Positions 1 through 8,155 of a stretch of DNA of 64,000 nucleotides are shown piece after piece. The stretch lies in NCBI GenBank assembly GCA_024641635.1, contig JAHECS010000007.1:16486-80485 (forward strand), read 5' to 3'. A program made the position numbers and the translations under genes. Origin of the DNA: Actinomycetes bacterium (lineage in GTDB: Bacteria > Actinomycetota > Actinomycetes > S36-B12). The notes beneath the pieces are model-generated. The model was not told the DNA's origin, made no database searches, and worked only from the letters and a program-made list of their open reading frames with translations. The stretch's first letter is position 1. Each line of letters begins with the position of its first letter.

Positions 1-64
1 GCGCGCAGTGCCCACTCGGCGTTGGCGGGGGTGCGCGCAGTGACCACTCGCGGTTGGCGGGTGG
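1..64. repeat. two-copy 32-base tandem repeat at the window edge
   Basis: Two adjacent 32-base units (1-32 and 33-64) share about 27 of 32 positions; both open with GCGCGCAGTG followed by CCACTC and later TTGGCGGG. The array may continue to the left of the window. It lies just upstream of the adenosine kinase gene and has no coding signal of its own. Function unknown; it may be a short intergenic repeat. Confidence 0.6.
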
Positions 65-101
65 GGGCCGGCGTCGTCCGGACCGGATAGGGTCACGGCC
101 C

Positions 102-1088
102 GTGGCTGTCATCATCACCGGGTCCATCGCGACCGATCACCTCATGACCTTCCCGGGCCGGTTCTCGGACTCGCTCGTGGCCGACAAGCTGGACAAGGTC
201 TCGCTGTCCTTCCTCGTCGAGGAGCTCGAGGTGCGGCGCGGGGGTGTGGCCCCCAACATCGCCTTCGGGATGGGCTGCCTCGGCCTTCGCCCGATCCTCG
301 TCGGCGCCGTCGGCCCGGACTTCGCCGACTACGAGTCCTGGCTCCAGCGCCACAACGTCGACACCAGCGGCGTGCGGGTGTCCGAGTCGCGGCACACCGC
401 CCGGTTCGTCTGCACGACCGACTCCGAGCAGAACCAGATCGCGTCCTTCTACCCGGGGGCCATGTCGGAGGCACGGAACATCGAGCTGCGGCCGGTGGTC
501 GACCGGGTTGGCAAGGCCGACGTCGTCCTCATCGGCGCCAACGACCCCGAGGCGATGCTGCGGCATACGGAGGAGTGCCGGTTCCGCGGCTACCCCTTCG
601 CCGCCGACCCGTCCCAGCAGCTCGCCCGCATGGACGGTGACGAGATCACCCCACTCATCGAGGGCGCCCAGTACCTGTTCGTCAACGAGTACGAGTCGGC
701 GCTCATCGAGCACAAGACCGGCTGGTCGGCGTCGGACATCACCGCCCAGGTCGAGGTGCGCATCACGACGCTCGGCCCGGACGGGGCGCGGGTCCAGCGG
801 CGCGGTGAGCCCACCGTCACCGTGCCCGTCGCCGAGGAGGACCGCCGGGCGGACCCGACGGGCGTGGGAGACGGCTTCCGCGCAGGGTTCCTCAGCGGTC
901 AGGCCTGGGGGCTGTCGGACGAGCGGTCGGCGCAGCTCGGCGCGCTGGTCGCCACCTACGTCATCGAGACGATCGGCACGCAGGAGTACGAACTGGCGCG
1001 CACCCACTTCCTCGAGCGCATGGCACGGACCTACGGGGACGACGCCGCGGCGGACATCGAGCCGCACGTCGTGTGCCCGCGCCCCTGA
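102..1088 (+). CDS. adoK: adenosine kinase, PfkB family (AdoK-like)
   Basis: Predicted cytosolic sugar/nucleoside kinase of the PfkB family that phosphorylates adenosine to AMP for purine salvage. The 328-residue product opens with the GSIATDH segment typical of mycobacterial AdoK, has the RGGVAPNIA substrate-site segment near residue 46, and ends with the second PfkB signature DPTGVGDGF (residues 251-259), in which Asp257 is the expected catalytic base. GTG at 102 is chosen because homology begins there; an upstream in-frame GTG at 54 would add an unrelated leader. A TAGGGT box (87-92) lies 9 bases before the start. As I recall, adoK (Rv2202c) also sits beside ctaC in M. tuberculosis. Ribokinase-type specificity cannot be excluded, but the AdoK resemblance is close. 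Confidence 0.88.
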   Translation: MAVIITGSIATDHLMTFPGRFSDSLVADKLDKVSLSFLVEELEVRRGGVAPNIAFGMGCLGLRPILVGAVGPDFADYESWLQRHNVDTSGVRVSESRHTARFVCTTDSEQNQIASFYPGAMSEARNIELRPVVDRVGKADVVLIGANDPEAMLRHTEECRFRGYPFAADPSQQLARMDGDEITPLIEGAQYLFVNEYESALIEHKTGWSASDITAQVEVRITTLGPDGARVQRRGEPTVTVPVAEEDRRADPTGVGDGFRAGFLSGQAWGLSDERSAQLGALVATYVIETIGTQEYELARTHFLERMARTYGDDAAADIEPHVVCPRP

Positions 1089-1101
1089 GCCCTGCCGGCC
1101 C

Positions 1102-1770
1102 ATGCCGCAGCTGAGTCCGGGCATCTGCCTGTGGGACCTGCCTGATCCGGCGCTCGCCGAGCCTGGGCAGGACGTCGTGGCCGTGGGCGCGGATCTCGCC
1201 CCGTCGACCGTCCTCGAGGCCTATCGGCGCGGGCTGTTCCCCATGCACCTCGCCGAGGGTCCGCTCGCCTGGTGGTCGCCGGACCCCCGCGGCGTCCTGC
1301 CCATCGGCGCTCTGCACCTGAGCAGATCCCTGCGCCGCTCGATGCGGCGCTTCGAGTTCACCGTCGACCGGGCCTTCGGCCGCGTCATGCGCGAGTGCGC
1401 CGTCCGGCCCGGTGAGCCAGGGTGGATCACCGACGAGTTCGTGGACACCTACACCGAGCTGCACCGCCTCGGCTGGGCGCATTCGGTCGAGGTGTGGCGT
1501 GACGGCCGGCTCGTCGGCGGGCTGTATGGGATCGAGGCGGGCGGCCTGTTCGCCGGGGAGTCGATGTTCCACCGCGAGCCCGACGCCTCCAAGGCCGCGT
1601 TGGCCACCCTCGTCAGCCTGCTCGAGGACTGTGGGGGAGATCGGCTGATCGATGTGCAGTGGCGCACCGAGCACCTGGCGACGCTCGGCGTGGTGGAGGT
1701 GTCCCGGCGCGAGTACCTGAGCCGGTTAGCGGTGGCTCTCGGCCAGCCACCCTGTCTGGGCCAGCCCTGA
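1102..1770 (+). CDS. aat: leucyl/phenylalanyl-tRNA--protein transferase
   Basis: Aat moves Leu or Phe from aminoacyl-tRNA onto proteins with N-terminal Arg or Lys, making them N-degron substrates for ClpS/ClpAP-type proteolysis. The 222-residue product has the family features: an early GxDLxP-like segment, YRRGLFPM near residues 41-48, WWSPDPRGVLP, the ESMF segment and a late VQWRTEHLATLGVVEVSR segment corresponding to the usual HLxxxGA region. Length is normal. It starts 13 bases after the adoK stop, so the two are probably co-transcribed. In M. tuberculosis I recall asnB rather than aat at this spot. Confidence 0.9.
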   Translation: MPQLSPGICLWDLPDPALAEPGQDVVAVGADLAPSTVLEAYRRGLFPMHLAEGPLAWWSPDPRGVLPIGALHLSRSLRRSMRRFEFTVDRAFGRVMRECAVRPGEPGWITDEFVDTYTELHRLGWAHSVEVWRDGRLVGGLYGIEAGGLFAGESMFHREPDASKAALATLVSLLEDCGGDRLIDVQWRTEHLATLGVVEVSRREYLSRLAVALGQPPCLGQP

Positions 1771-1792
1771 GGCGACGCTGCGCGCCTGCGGT

Positions 1793-2953
1793 CTAGGCCG
1801 TTCCGGCCGCTCGGGCTGCCGCCAGCGCCTCGGGCAGCGCCTCGAGGAACCCCGCGACGGTCTCTTCGGAGCAGCCCAGCGGGAGGGAGACGCGAACCGA
1901 CGCGTCGGAGGCGACGCCCATCGCGGCGAGCACCTGGCTGGGCATGTGCGTGTCGGAGGTGCACGCCGAGCCACTGGCGACGGCGAAGCCCCGGCGGGAC
2001 AGCTCGTCGACGAGCACCTCGCCGACGGCCCCGTCGATGGTGAACGTGACGATGTGCGGGAGCCGGTCAGCGGCGTCGCCCGTGACGCCGATCCCGTCGG
2101 CGAGCAGGGGGAGCTCACGCCGGATGCGCTCGGTCAGCGCGAAGCAGCGCCGTGCCTCCGCATCGGCGTGCGGCTGGAGGTACTCGAGTGCGGTCGCAGC
2201 GGCGGCCGCCGCGGGGATGTCCGGGAACCCGACGACCCAGCCGCGGTCGGGGTTCTCCTCGGGGGTCCAGCGCACGTGACCCCGCACGGCGAGGACGCCG
2301 AGCCCCGCGGGCCCGCCCCAGTCCCGGGCCGACGCGGCCAGGACGTCCCAGTCCTCGGGGACCGGCCCGCGTCCGATGACCTGGACCGCATGCACCAGCA
2401 GCGGGACCCCGGCCTCCCGGCACATCTCCAGCGCGCCCGCCAGCGGCTGGCGGGTGCCCACCTCCGGGTTCGCGGCCTGCACACAGGCGAGGGCGGCTGG
2501 GCGCTCCAGTGCGGTCGCCAGGGAGTCGAGGTCGACCCGGCCCACGCCGTCCACCGGTACGAGGGAGACCTCCCGTGCCCATCCGTGAGCGGGGCTGAGC
2601 ACGGCGAGGCTCTCTGCGGCACTCGCCACGACTCGACCCGCGGCGCCGGTCCGCTGCGCGAGGCCCTGCACGGCTGTTCCGACGGCGGTCGGGCCCGAGG
2701 TGGTGAGGAAGACCTCGTCCGGGCGCACCCCGAGGGTGTCGGCGATCACCCCGCGGGCGGCATCGAGCACCATTCCGGCCCTTCGGCCCTGGTGGTGCAG
2801 GCGGGCGGGATCGGCCCAGGCCTGCTCGACGGCGGCCGACCAGGCACGCCGGGCCACCGGAAGCAGCGGCTGGCCGCCCACCGCGTCGAGGTAGCCCGCA
2901 GGTGGTTCAGGTGCCGGGTCCGGCAGGGGCGAGCTGGCGGCGTCCAGGGGCAC
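1793..2953 (-). CDS. cysteine desulfurase-like protein lacking the PLP lysine
   Basis: A NifS/IscS-fold aminotransferase class V homologue of 386 residues. The C-terminal catalytic-Cys loop is intact (SGSACTS, Cys331), as are a substrate-binding Arg in SVRVSL and a Gln in HAVQ. The PLP pocket is not: the Schiff-base segment normally read SxHKxxGPxG is SARDWGGPAG here, with Asp (about residue 211) at the lysine position. The Asp that pairs with the PLP ring nitrogen (DAxQ) is His (about 188), and the ring-stacking His (xEHxAV) is Ser (about 115). I checked the lysine site directly in the DNA. It may be a non-catalytic sulfur carrier or scaffold. The gene is divergent from ctaC. GTG 2953 is chosen because a -10 box lies 7 bases upstream; GTG 2962 would overlap that box. 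Confidence 0.85.
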   Translation of the reverse strand: MPLDAASSPLPDPAPEPPAGYLDAVGGQPLLPVARRAWSAAVEQAWADPARLHHQGRRAGMVLDAARGVIADTLGVRPDEVFLTTSGPTAVGTAVQGLAQRTGAAGRVVASAAESLAVLSPAHGWAREVSLVPVDGVGRVDLDSLATALERPAALACVQAANPEVGTRQPLAGALEMCREAGVPLLVHAVQVIGRGPVPEDWDVLAASARDWGGPAGLGVLAVRGHVRWTPEENPDRGWVVGFPDIPAAAAAATALEYLQPHADAEARRCFALTERIRRELPLLADGIGVTGDAADRLPHIVTFTIDGAVGEVLVDELSRRGFAVASGSACTSDTHMPSQVLAAMGVASDASVRVSLPLGCSEETVAGFLEALPEALAAARAAGTA

Positions 2954-2960
2954 GGGAACC

Positions 2961-2966
2961 ACGCTA
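2961..2966 (-). promoter_or_regulatory. -10 box TAGCGT, leaderless start of the desulfurase-like gene
   Basis: On the minus strand TAGCGT is followed by 7 bases and then GTG at 2953. This is the spacing expected when transcription begins at the start codon, and it decides between two candidate GTG codons. Confidence 0.5.
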
Positions 2967-3069
2967 GACCCAGGTGGGTCACGACCTGGTTTCGCCTCGT
3001 GGGGGCGCCCACGAAGGAGGGCGTCGGTGCGCTAGTCTGCCCGCGTCCACCCTCACAGGAAGGCGATCC

Positions 3070-3936
3070 GTGCGGCAGTCGAGCCACGTGAGTCCCGCAG
3101 GAGTGCCGCGCGCCGCTCAGGCCCGGCGTCGTAGCCGTGTCCGAGCCGCCCTGATCGGGGTCGGCGCGCTGGCCGTCACGCTGACGGCCTCTGGCTGCAC
3201 GGCGAACGAGGTCTTCTTCCTCGACCTCCCGGATCCGGCCACCAAAGAGGGCGCGATCACTCAGAACCTGTGGGATGGATCGTGGACCGCGGCCTGGGCC
3301 GTCGGCGCACTCACATGGGGCCTGATGATCTGGGCCGCGATCGCCTACCGCCGCCGGCACAAGGACGAGGTGCCCGAGCAGACGAAGTACAACATCCCGA
3401 TCGAGATCCTCTACACGGTCGTGCCCCTGATCATGATCCTCGGGCTCTTCTTCTTCACAGCCCGTGACCAGGCGGAGATCCTCGCGGTCAACAACGACCA
3501 GGACCAGACGGTCAACGTCGTCGCCTATCGCTGGAACTGGGGCTTCAACTACCTCGACGAGGACGCCTACTCGGTCGGCACGCCGAACGTGCCTGCCGAA
3601 CTCGTGCTCCCGGTGGGGGAGAAGGTCCGGTTCGAGCTCACGTCACCGGATGTCATCCACTCGTTCTGGGTGCCCGCGTTCCTCTTCAAGATGGACGTCA
3701 TCCCGGGCAAGACGAACGTCTTCGAGCTCACGCCCGACAAGGTCGGCACGTACCCCGGTCGCTGCGCCGAGCTCTGCGGCGTCGACCACTCCCGGATGCT
3801 CTTCACGGTGCGCGTCGTCGAGAGGGCCGAGTTCGACCAGTTCATCGCAGACATGAAGGCCCGCGGCCAGTCGGGGCTCCTCGACACCGGCATGAGCAAC
3901 GACCTCGGCCAGATGCCAGATGAGAGGACGACATGA
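3070..3936 (+). CDS. ctaC: cytochrome c oxidase subunit II (CtaC)
   Basis: CuA-containing subunit of the aa3 oxidase; it accepts electrons from the cytochrome cc of the bc1 complex. The 288-residue precursor has an Arg-rich start, a hydrophobic signal and a lipobox (TASGC, Cys43), so it is a lipoprotein anchored in the membrane, followed by two transmembrane helices (about 75-95 and 115-135). The CuA site is complete: His197 in VIHSFW and Cys232, Cys236, His240 and Met243 in [15 protein letters not shown] 3070 is preceded by AGGAAGG (3057-3063), and a TAGTCT box (3033-3038) suggests a short leader. The stop overlaps the ctaD start as ATGA, so translation is probably coupled. Confidence 0.96.
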   Translation: MRQSSHVSPAGVPRAAQARRRSRVRAALIGVGALAVTLTASGCTANEVFFLDLPDPATKEGAITQNLWDGSWTAAWAVGALTWGLMIWAAIAYRRRHKDEVPEQTKYNIPIEILYTVVPLIMILGLFFFTARDQAEILAVNNDQDQTVNVVAYRWNWGFNYLDEDAYSVGTPNVPAELVLPVGEKVRFELTSPDVIHSFWVPAFLFKMDVIPGKTNVFELTPDKVGTYPGRCAELCGVDHSRMLFTVRVVERAEFDQFIADMKARGQSGLLDTGMSNDLGQMPDERTT

Positions 3937-5654
3937 CGATCCTGAGCGAACCCCCCGTCGAGTCGTCGGAGTCCGTGATCCCCATCGGTCCCCGCAGGCG
4001 GACCCTGGGCGCAGCCGTCGTCAACTGGGTCACGTCGACTGATCACAAGCTGATCGGCTACCTCTACCTCGTCACCGCGACCATCTGGTTCTTCGTCGCG
4101 GGACTCATGGCGCTGGCCATCCGTGCCGAGCTGGCGGTGCCTGGACTGCAGTTCGTCTCACTGGAGCAGTACAACCAGCTGTTCACGATGCACGGGACGA
4201 TCATGCTGTTCCTCTTCGCGACGCCGCTGTTCGTGGGCTTCGGCAACGTGATCATGCCGCTGCAGATCGGTGCCCCCGACGTCGCCTTCCCCCGTCTGAA
4301 CATGCTCGGGTACTGGCTGTTCTTCTTCGGTGGGATCACGGCGGCCCTCGGCTTCCTCACTCCCGGTGGCGCGGCCGCCTTCGGCTGGTTCGCCTATGCC
4401 CCGCTGAGCGGTGCGGTGTACTCGCCGGAGGTCGGCGCTGACCTCTGGTACCTCGGCCTCGCGATGGGCGGCCTGGGCACCATCCTCGGCGCGGTCAACT
4501 TCATCACGACCATCTTCTGCATGCGGGCTCCGGGCATGACGATGTTCCGGATGCCCATCTTCACCTGGACGATCTTCGTCACCAGCATCCTGGTGATCCT
4601 GTGCTTCCCCGTGCTGGCTGCGGCCCTCGCCATGGCGTTCATCGATCGCGAGTACGGCGCGCTCGTGTTCGCCCCCGAGAACGGCGGGGCGATGCTCTGG
4701 CAGCACCTGTTCTGGTTCTTCGGGCACCCCGAGGTGTACATCCTGGCGCTGCCGTTCTTCGGCATCGCCAGCGAGATCATCCCGGTGTTCTCCCGCAAGC
4801 CGATCTTCGGCTACAAGGGCCTGGTGTTCGCGACCCTCGCCATCGGAGCCCTCTCCATGGCGGTGTGGGCGCACCACCTGTACGTGACCGGCTCGGTGTA
4901 CCTGCCGTACTTCGCGATCATGACCATGCTGATCGCGGTACCGACGGGCGTGAAGTTCTTCAACTGGATCGGCACGATGTGGAAGGGTTCGGTGCAGTTC
5001 GACACGCCGATGCTCTGGACGATGGGCTTCCTCATCACCTTCCTGTTCGGCGGCCTCACCGGCATCATCCTGTCCGCGCCGCCGCTGGACTTCCACGTCT
5101 CCGACAGCTACTTCGTGGTGGCGCACTTCCACTACACCGTCTTCGGCACTGTCGTGTTCCTCTTCTTCGCCGGCCTGTACTTCTGGTGGCCGAAGATGAC
5201 CGGCCGCATGCTCGACGAGCGGCTGGGCAAGATCCACTTCTGGCTGCTCTTCATCGGATTCCAGGTGACGTTCCTCATCCAGCACTGGCTGGGCGTGCAG
5301 GGCATGCCGCGCCGCTACGGCGACTACCTGCCCGCAGACGGGTTCGAGCTGTTCAACCAGATCTCCACCCTGGGCGCCGCCATGCTCGGCGTATCGACCC
5401 TGTTCTTCATCTGGAACGTCCTGAAGACCTGGCGTACGGCTCCCATGGTCGGCGTCGACGATCCGTGGGGCTGGGGCGGATCGCTCGAGTGGGCGACCTC
5501 GTGCCCACCGCCACGGCACAACTTCGTCACCCTGCCGAGGATCCGCTCGGAGCGGCCAGCGTTCGATCTGCACCATCCTGAGCTGGCGGCACCGGGTGCC
5601 CACCCCGTCGGCGCTGGCGCCTCCGGAGGCTCGGTCGAGGGGGGTCAGGCATGA
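3933..5654 (+). CDS. ctaD: cytochrome c oxidase subunit I (CtaD)
   Basis: Catalytic haem-copper subunit of the aa3 oxidase, which reduces O2 to water and pumps protons. The 573-residue product has twelve hydrophobic helices and the signature GHPEVYI, giving the CuB-binding His265 and its cross-linked Tyr269, plus the later HFHYT pair of haem/CuB histidines. The C-terminal tail after about residue 505 is hydrophilic, as in other actinobacteria. It overlaps ctaC at its start (ATGA) and ctaF at its end (ATGA), so the three genes form a tightly coupled operon. In M. tuberculosis, as I recall, ctaD lies elsewhere, whereas here it is in the cluster as in Streptomyces. Confidence 0.97.
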   Translation: MTILSEPPVESSESVIPIGPRRRTLGAAVVNWVTSTDHKLIGYLYLVTATIWFFVAGLMALAIRAELAVPGLQFVSLEQYNQLFTMHGTIMLFLFATPLFVGFGNVIMPLQIGAPDVAFPRLNMLGYWLFFFGGITAALGFLTPGGAAAFGWFAYAPLSGAVYSPEVGADLWYLGLAMGGLGTILGAVNFITTIFCMRAPGMTMFRMPIFTWTIFVTSILVILCFPVLAAALAMAFIDREYGALVFAPENGGAMLWQHLFWFFGHPEVYILALPFFGIASEIIPVFSRKPIFGYKGLVFATLAIGALSMAVWAHHLYVTGSVYLPYFAIMTMLIAVPTGVKFFNWIGTMWKGSVQFDTPMLWTMGFLITFLFGGLTGIILSAPPLDFHVSDSYFVVAHFHYTVFGTVVFLFFAGLYFWWPKMTGRMLDERLGKIHFWLLFIGFQVTFLIQHWLGVQGMPRRYGDYLPADGFELFNQISTLGAAMLGVSTLFFIWNVLKTWRTAPMVGVDDPWGWGGSLEWATSCPPPRHNFVTLPRIRSERPAFDLHHPELAAPGAHPVGAGASGGSVEGGQA

Positions 5655-6046
5655 AGGTCGAAGGCCGGATCTTCGCCCTTGGCGCAGCCTTCTTCATCCT
5701 GGTCGCCGGGATCTACTGGTACTTCTCCCGCGACCCGATCGGCACGACGGCACTCGCCCTGTCGGGCGGCCTCTCCTTCATCGTCGCGTTCTACGTCCTC
5801 TACACCTCCAAGAGGGTGTTCCCTCGACCCGAGGACCGCGGACAGGCCGAGGTCGACGAGGCCGACCCTGAGTACGGCTTCTTCAGCCCGCACTCGTGGT
5901 GGCCGCTGCCGGTCGCGTTCGGCGCGTTCCTGACCGTCCTCGGCCTGATCTTCGCGGTGTGGGTCATCGTGCTTGGCGTCGCGATCCTCATGCTCGCCAT
6001 CATCGGCTGGATGTTCGAGTACTACCGCGGGGATTTCGCCCAGTAG
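5651..6046 (+). CDS. ctaF: cytochrome c oxidase subunit IV, actinobacterial (CtaF)
   Basis: Small accessory subunit found in the actinobacterial aa3 oxidase. The 131-residue protein has four hydrophobic helices in two pairs (about 5-25, 32-52, 83-103 and 105-125) with a charged loop between, and the segment [12 protein letters not shown] in front of the third helix, which is typical of the family. The start overlaps the ctaD stop (ATGA). It ends the ctaCDF operon, and a GC-rich hairpin follows 23 bases downstream. Confidence 0.92.
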   Translation: MKVEGRIFALGAAFFILVAGIYWYFSRDPIGTTALALSGGLSFIVAFYVLYTSKRVFPRPEDRGQAEVDEADPEYGFFSPHSWWPLPVAFGAFLTVLGLIFAVWVIVLGVAILMLAIIGWMFEYYRGDFAQ

Positions 6047-6069
6047 GGACGGCTCCACGACCGCACGCG

Positions 6070-6092
6070 GCCCGCGCCTGAACGGCGCGGGC
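6070..6092 (+). terminator. GC-rich hairpin after ctaF
   Basis: A perfect 9-base stem (GCCCGCGCC at 6070-6078 and GGCGCGGGC at 6084-6092) with a 5-base loop, followed by only a weak T-containing stretch. It fits the end of the ctaCDF operon, although it lacks a clear U-tract. Confidence 0.5.
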
Positions 6093-6143
6093 TTCGTCAT
6101 GACGTACCCTTGACTGCGACCACCCACCCGATCTGGAGTGCCT

Positions 6144-7481
6144 GTGACCGTCCGCGCCCGCCTGCTGGCCCTCGGCCTCGGCGGCGCCGTGCTCGCGGTC
6201 AGCGCGTGCACGCCGGTGGCCAGCGTCGAGTTCGACACCGTCGACCCGGGCAACCAGTCCCGGGCCTCGGTGAGCGCAGAGCCCTCGGGCGAGAAGAAGG
6301 TCGATCCGGGCCAACGCATCACCGTGGTCGCCACGGACGGGCAGCTGGCCAACGTCACGGTGATGGGTCCCAAGGGGAAGCTCAAGGGTGACATCTCGGC
6401 GGACGGAACGGTCTGGACGGCCAAGAGGGAGAGCCTCGCCTTCGGGACCACGTACACCGTCGAGGCGACGGCCATCGACAGCCGGGGCGTGCCCACCACC
6501 ACCACGGGCTCGATCCGCACGAAGGAGCCGCGGGCCTTCATCGCTGCCGTCGTGTCCCCCCGCGCCGACGCAACGGTCGGGGTCGGGATGCCCATCACGG
6601 TCACCTTCAACCGTGCGGTCAAGCGCAAGGCCGACGTGGAGCGGGCGCTCGTCGTCTACACGCCGGAGCCGCTCGAGGGAGCCTGGTCGTGGAACGGCGA
6701 CACGCAGGCCCAGTTCCGGCCCAAGGAGTACTGGCCGGCGGACATCGACGTCACCGTGGCCATCAACCTGAAGGGGTTGGAGACGGCCAAGCTGGTCTAT
6801 GGGCAGAAGGACACCGAGACCACCTTCCATGTCGGGCCGAGCATGATCACGAAGGTCAACGCGCAGACGCACACCGCGACGATCCTCCGAGAGGGAGCCG
6901 CGATCCGGACGATCCCGATCACGACCGGCAAGCTCGGCTTCGAGACCCGGTCCGGCGTCAAGGTCGTCGTCAGCAAGGAGCGCACCCGGGTCATGGACGC
7001 GGCCACCGGCGGCACCGAGGAGAGCGATCCCGAGTACTACAACCTCGAGGTCGAGTACGCCATGCGCGTCACGTACTCGGGGGAGTTCCTGCACGCGGCT
7101 CCGTGGTCGGTCGGCTCCCAGGGCCGGGACAACGTCAGCCACGGCTGCGTGGGGATGAGCACGGAGAACGCCGCATGGCTGTACGGCCTGACCAACGTCG
7201 GCGACGTCGTCGAGGTCACCGGAACGAGCAACGTCCAGAACCTCGGCAACGGGATCACCGTGTGGAACGAGACGTGGAAGCAGTGGCTCGAAGGGTCTGA
7301 GACCGGGGCGGTCATGACGGTGGCGGCCCCCGTCACGGCCCCTGAGGCGCCTCAGGAGGGCGGAACAGCCCCGGAGTCCTCCGACGGCACTCCCGGAGGC
7401 CCGGACGGCTCACAGGCGCCTCAGGACGCTGGAGTGGACCAGGGGACGGGTGTTCAGCAGACCTCCTTCGCCCAGCGCTGA
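6144..7481 (+). CDS. L,D-transpeptidase lipoprotein with Ig-like domains
   Basis: Makes 3->3 cross-links in peptidoglycan (LdtMt2-like). The 445-residue precursor has a short signal with a lipobox ending SAC (Cys22), two Ig-like beta domains (about 45-125 and 130-230) and a YkuD catalytic domain (about 230-360). The catalytic motif is SHGCVGMS with His333 and Cys335, preceded by HAAPWSVGSQG. A Pro/Gly/Glu-rich, probably disordered tail follows. GTG 6144 is preferred over GTG 6138 because GGAG (6135-6138) is correctly spaced from it. It lies between the two convergent respiratory operons. The last 32 bases overlap the longest possible reading of the next gene. Confidence 0.93.
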   Translation: MTVRARLLALGLGGAVLAVSACTPVASVEFDTVDPGNQSRASVSAEPSGEKKVDPGQRITVVATDGQLANVTVMGPKGKLKGDISADGTVWTAKRESLAFGTTYTVEATAIDSRGVPTTTTGSIRTKEPRAFIAAVVSPRADATVGVGMPITVTFNRAVKRKADVERALVVYTPEPLEGAWSWNGDTQAQFRPKEYWPADIDVTVAINLKGLETAKLVYGQKDTETTFHVGPSMITKVNAQTHTATILREGAAIRTIPITTGKLGFETRSGVKVVVSKERTRVMDAATGGTEESDPEYYNLEVEYAMRVTYSGEFLHAAPWSVGSQGRDNVSHGCVGMSTENAAWLYGLTNVGDVVEVTGTSNVQNLGNGITVWNETWKQWLEGSETGAVMTVAAPVTAPEAPQEGGTAPESSDGTPGGPDGSQAPQDAGVDQGTGVQQTSFAQR

Positions 7482-8100
7482 GGTGCCTCCCGTCGACGGG
7501 CCGGCAGGAGTGGTCCGGGTGGCGGCCGCGGAGGATCGCGAGTCAGTCGTGCGGACCGTCGTTGCGGCGTTCGCTGCAGACCCAGCCTGGCGCTGGCTCC
7601 TGGGCTCGCACGACGATGCCCTCGCGCCGCTCTTCGCAGGATCGCTGTTCGACCAGCGGGTGGGCAGCGGAACCTGCTGGGTGACGGACGACTGCTCCTC
7701 CGTGGCCATGTGGGAGTCGCCCGTTGGACCCGCAGACGACGTGAGACGCCAGGCCTGGGCCCCCTTCCGCGCGAGGGCCGGCAGTGCCGTCCTGGAGCGC
7801 GTGTCGTCGTACGACTCGGTCGTTCACGCGGTGGCCCCGTCAGAGCCGTTCTGGTACCTGGGAGTGCTGGCCACGCACCCGGACCGTCACGGCCGCGGTG
7901 GCGCCTCGCGGGCCCTCGAGGCGGCCCTGGCCCGGGTGGACGCGGAGGGCCTGCCGAGCTGCCTGGAGACCTCCACGCCGGGAAACCGCGCGTTCTACGA
8001 GCGGCGGGGGTTCACCGACGCCATCGAGGTCCCCGTTCCGGGGGGTCCTGCCACCTGGTGGCTCACCCGGCCCGCACGTACCGGCCGCGTGCCCGCCTGA
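7450..8100 (+). CDS. GNAT family N-acetyltransferase
   Basis: Predicted acetyl-CoA-dependent N-acetyltransferase of unknown substrate. The GNAT fold is recognisable from VRVAAAEDRESV near the N-terminus to the acetyl-CoA loop LGVLATHPDRHGRGGASRAL (R/Q-x-x-G-x-G/A type) and the NRAFYERRGF segment. The product is up to 216 residues. The start is uncertain: GTG 7450 overlaps the L,D-transpeptidase gene, while GTG 7483 and 7510 also keep the whole domain. A strong two-way hairpin follows its stop. Confidence 0.82.
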   Translation: MFSRPPSPSAEVPPVDGPAGVVRVAAAEDRESVVRTVVAAFAADPAWRWLLGSHDDALAPLFAGSLFDQRVGSGTCWVTDDCSSVAMWESPVGPADDVRRQAWAPFRARAGSAVLERVSSYDSVVHAVAPSEPFWYLGVLATHPDRHGRGGASRALEAALARVDAEGLPSCLETSTPGNRAFYERRGFTDAIEVPVPGGPATWWLTRPARTGRVPA

Positions 8101-8109
8101 CGAAACGAC

Positions 8110-8139
8110 GAGGGCCCCGGTCAACCGACCGGGGCCCTC
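8110..8139. terminator. bidirectional terminator between the GNAT gene and qcrB
   Basis: A perfect 13-base inverted repeat (GAGGGCCCCGGTC at 8110-8122 and GACCGGGGCCCTC at 8127-8139) with a 4-base loop lies exactly between two convergent genes. It probably ends both transcripts. Confidence 0.8.
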
Positions 8140-8155
8140 ATCACGATCTGTGCGC

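Noticed and set aside
1793-2953. Normal cysteine desulfurase annotation
   Set aside because: Reading the DNA at the active-site segment gives Asp where the PLP Lys must be, so an ordinary desulfurase call would mislead.
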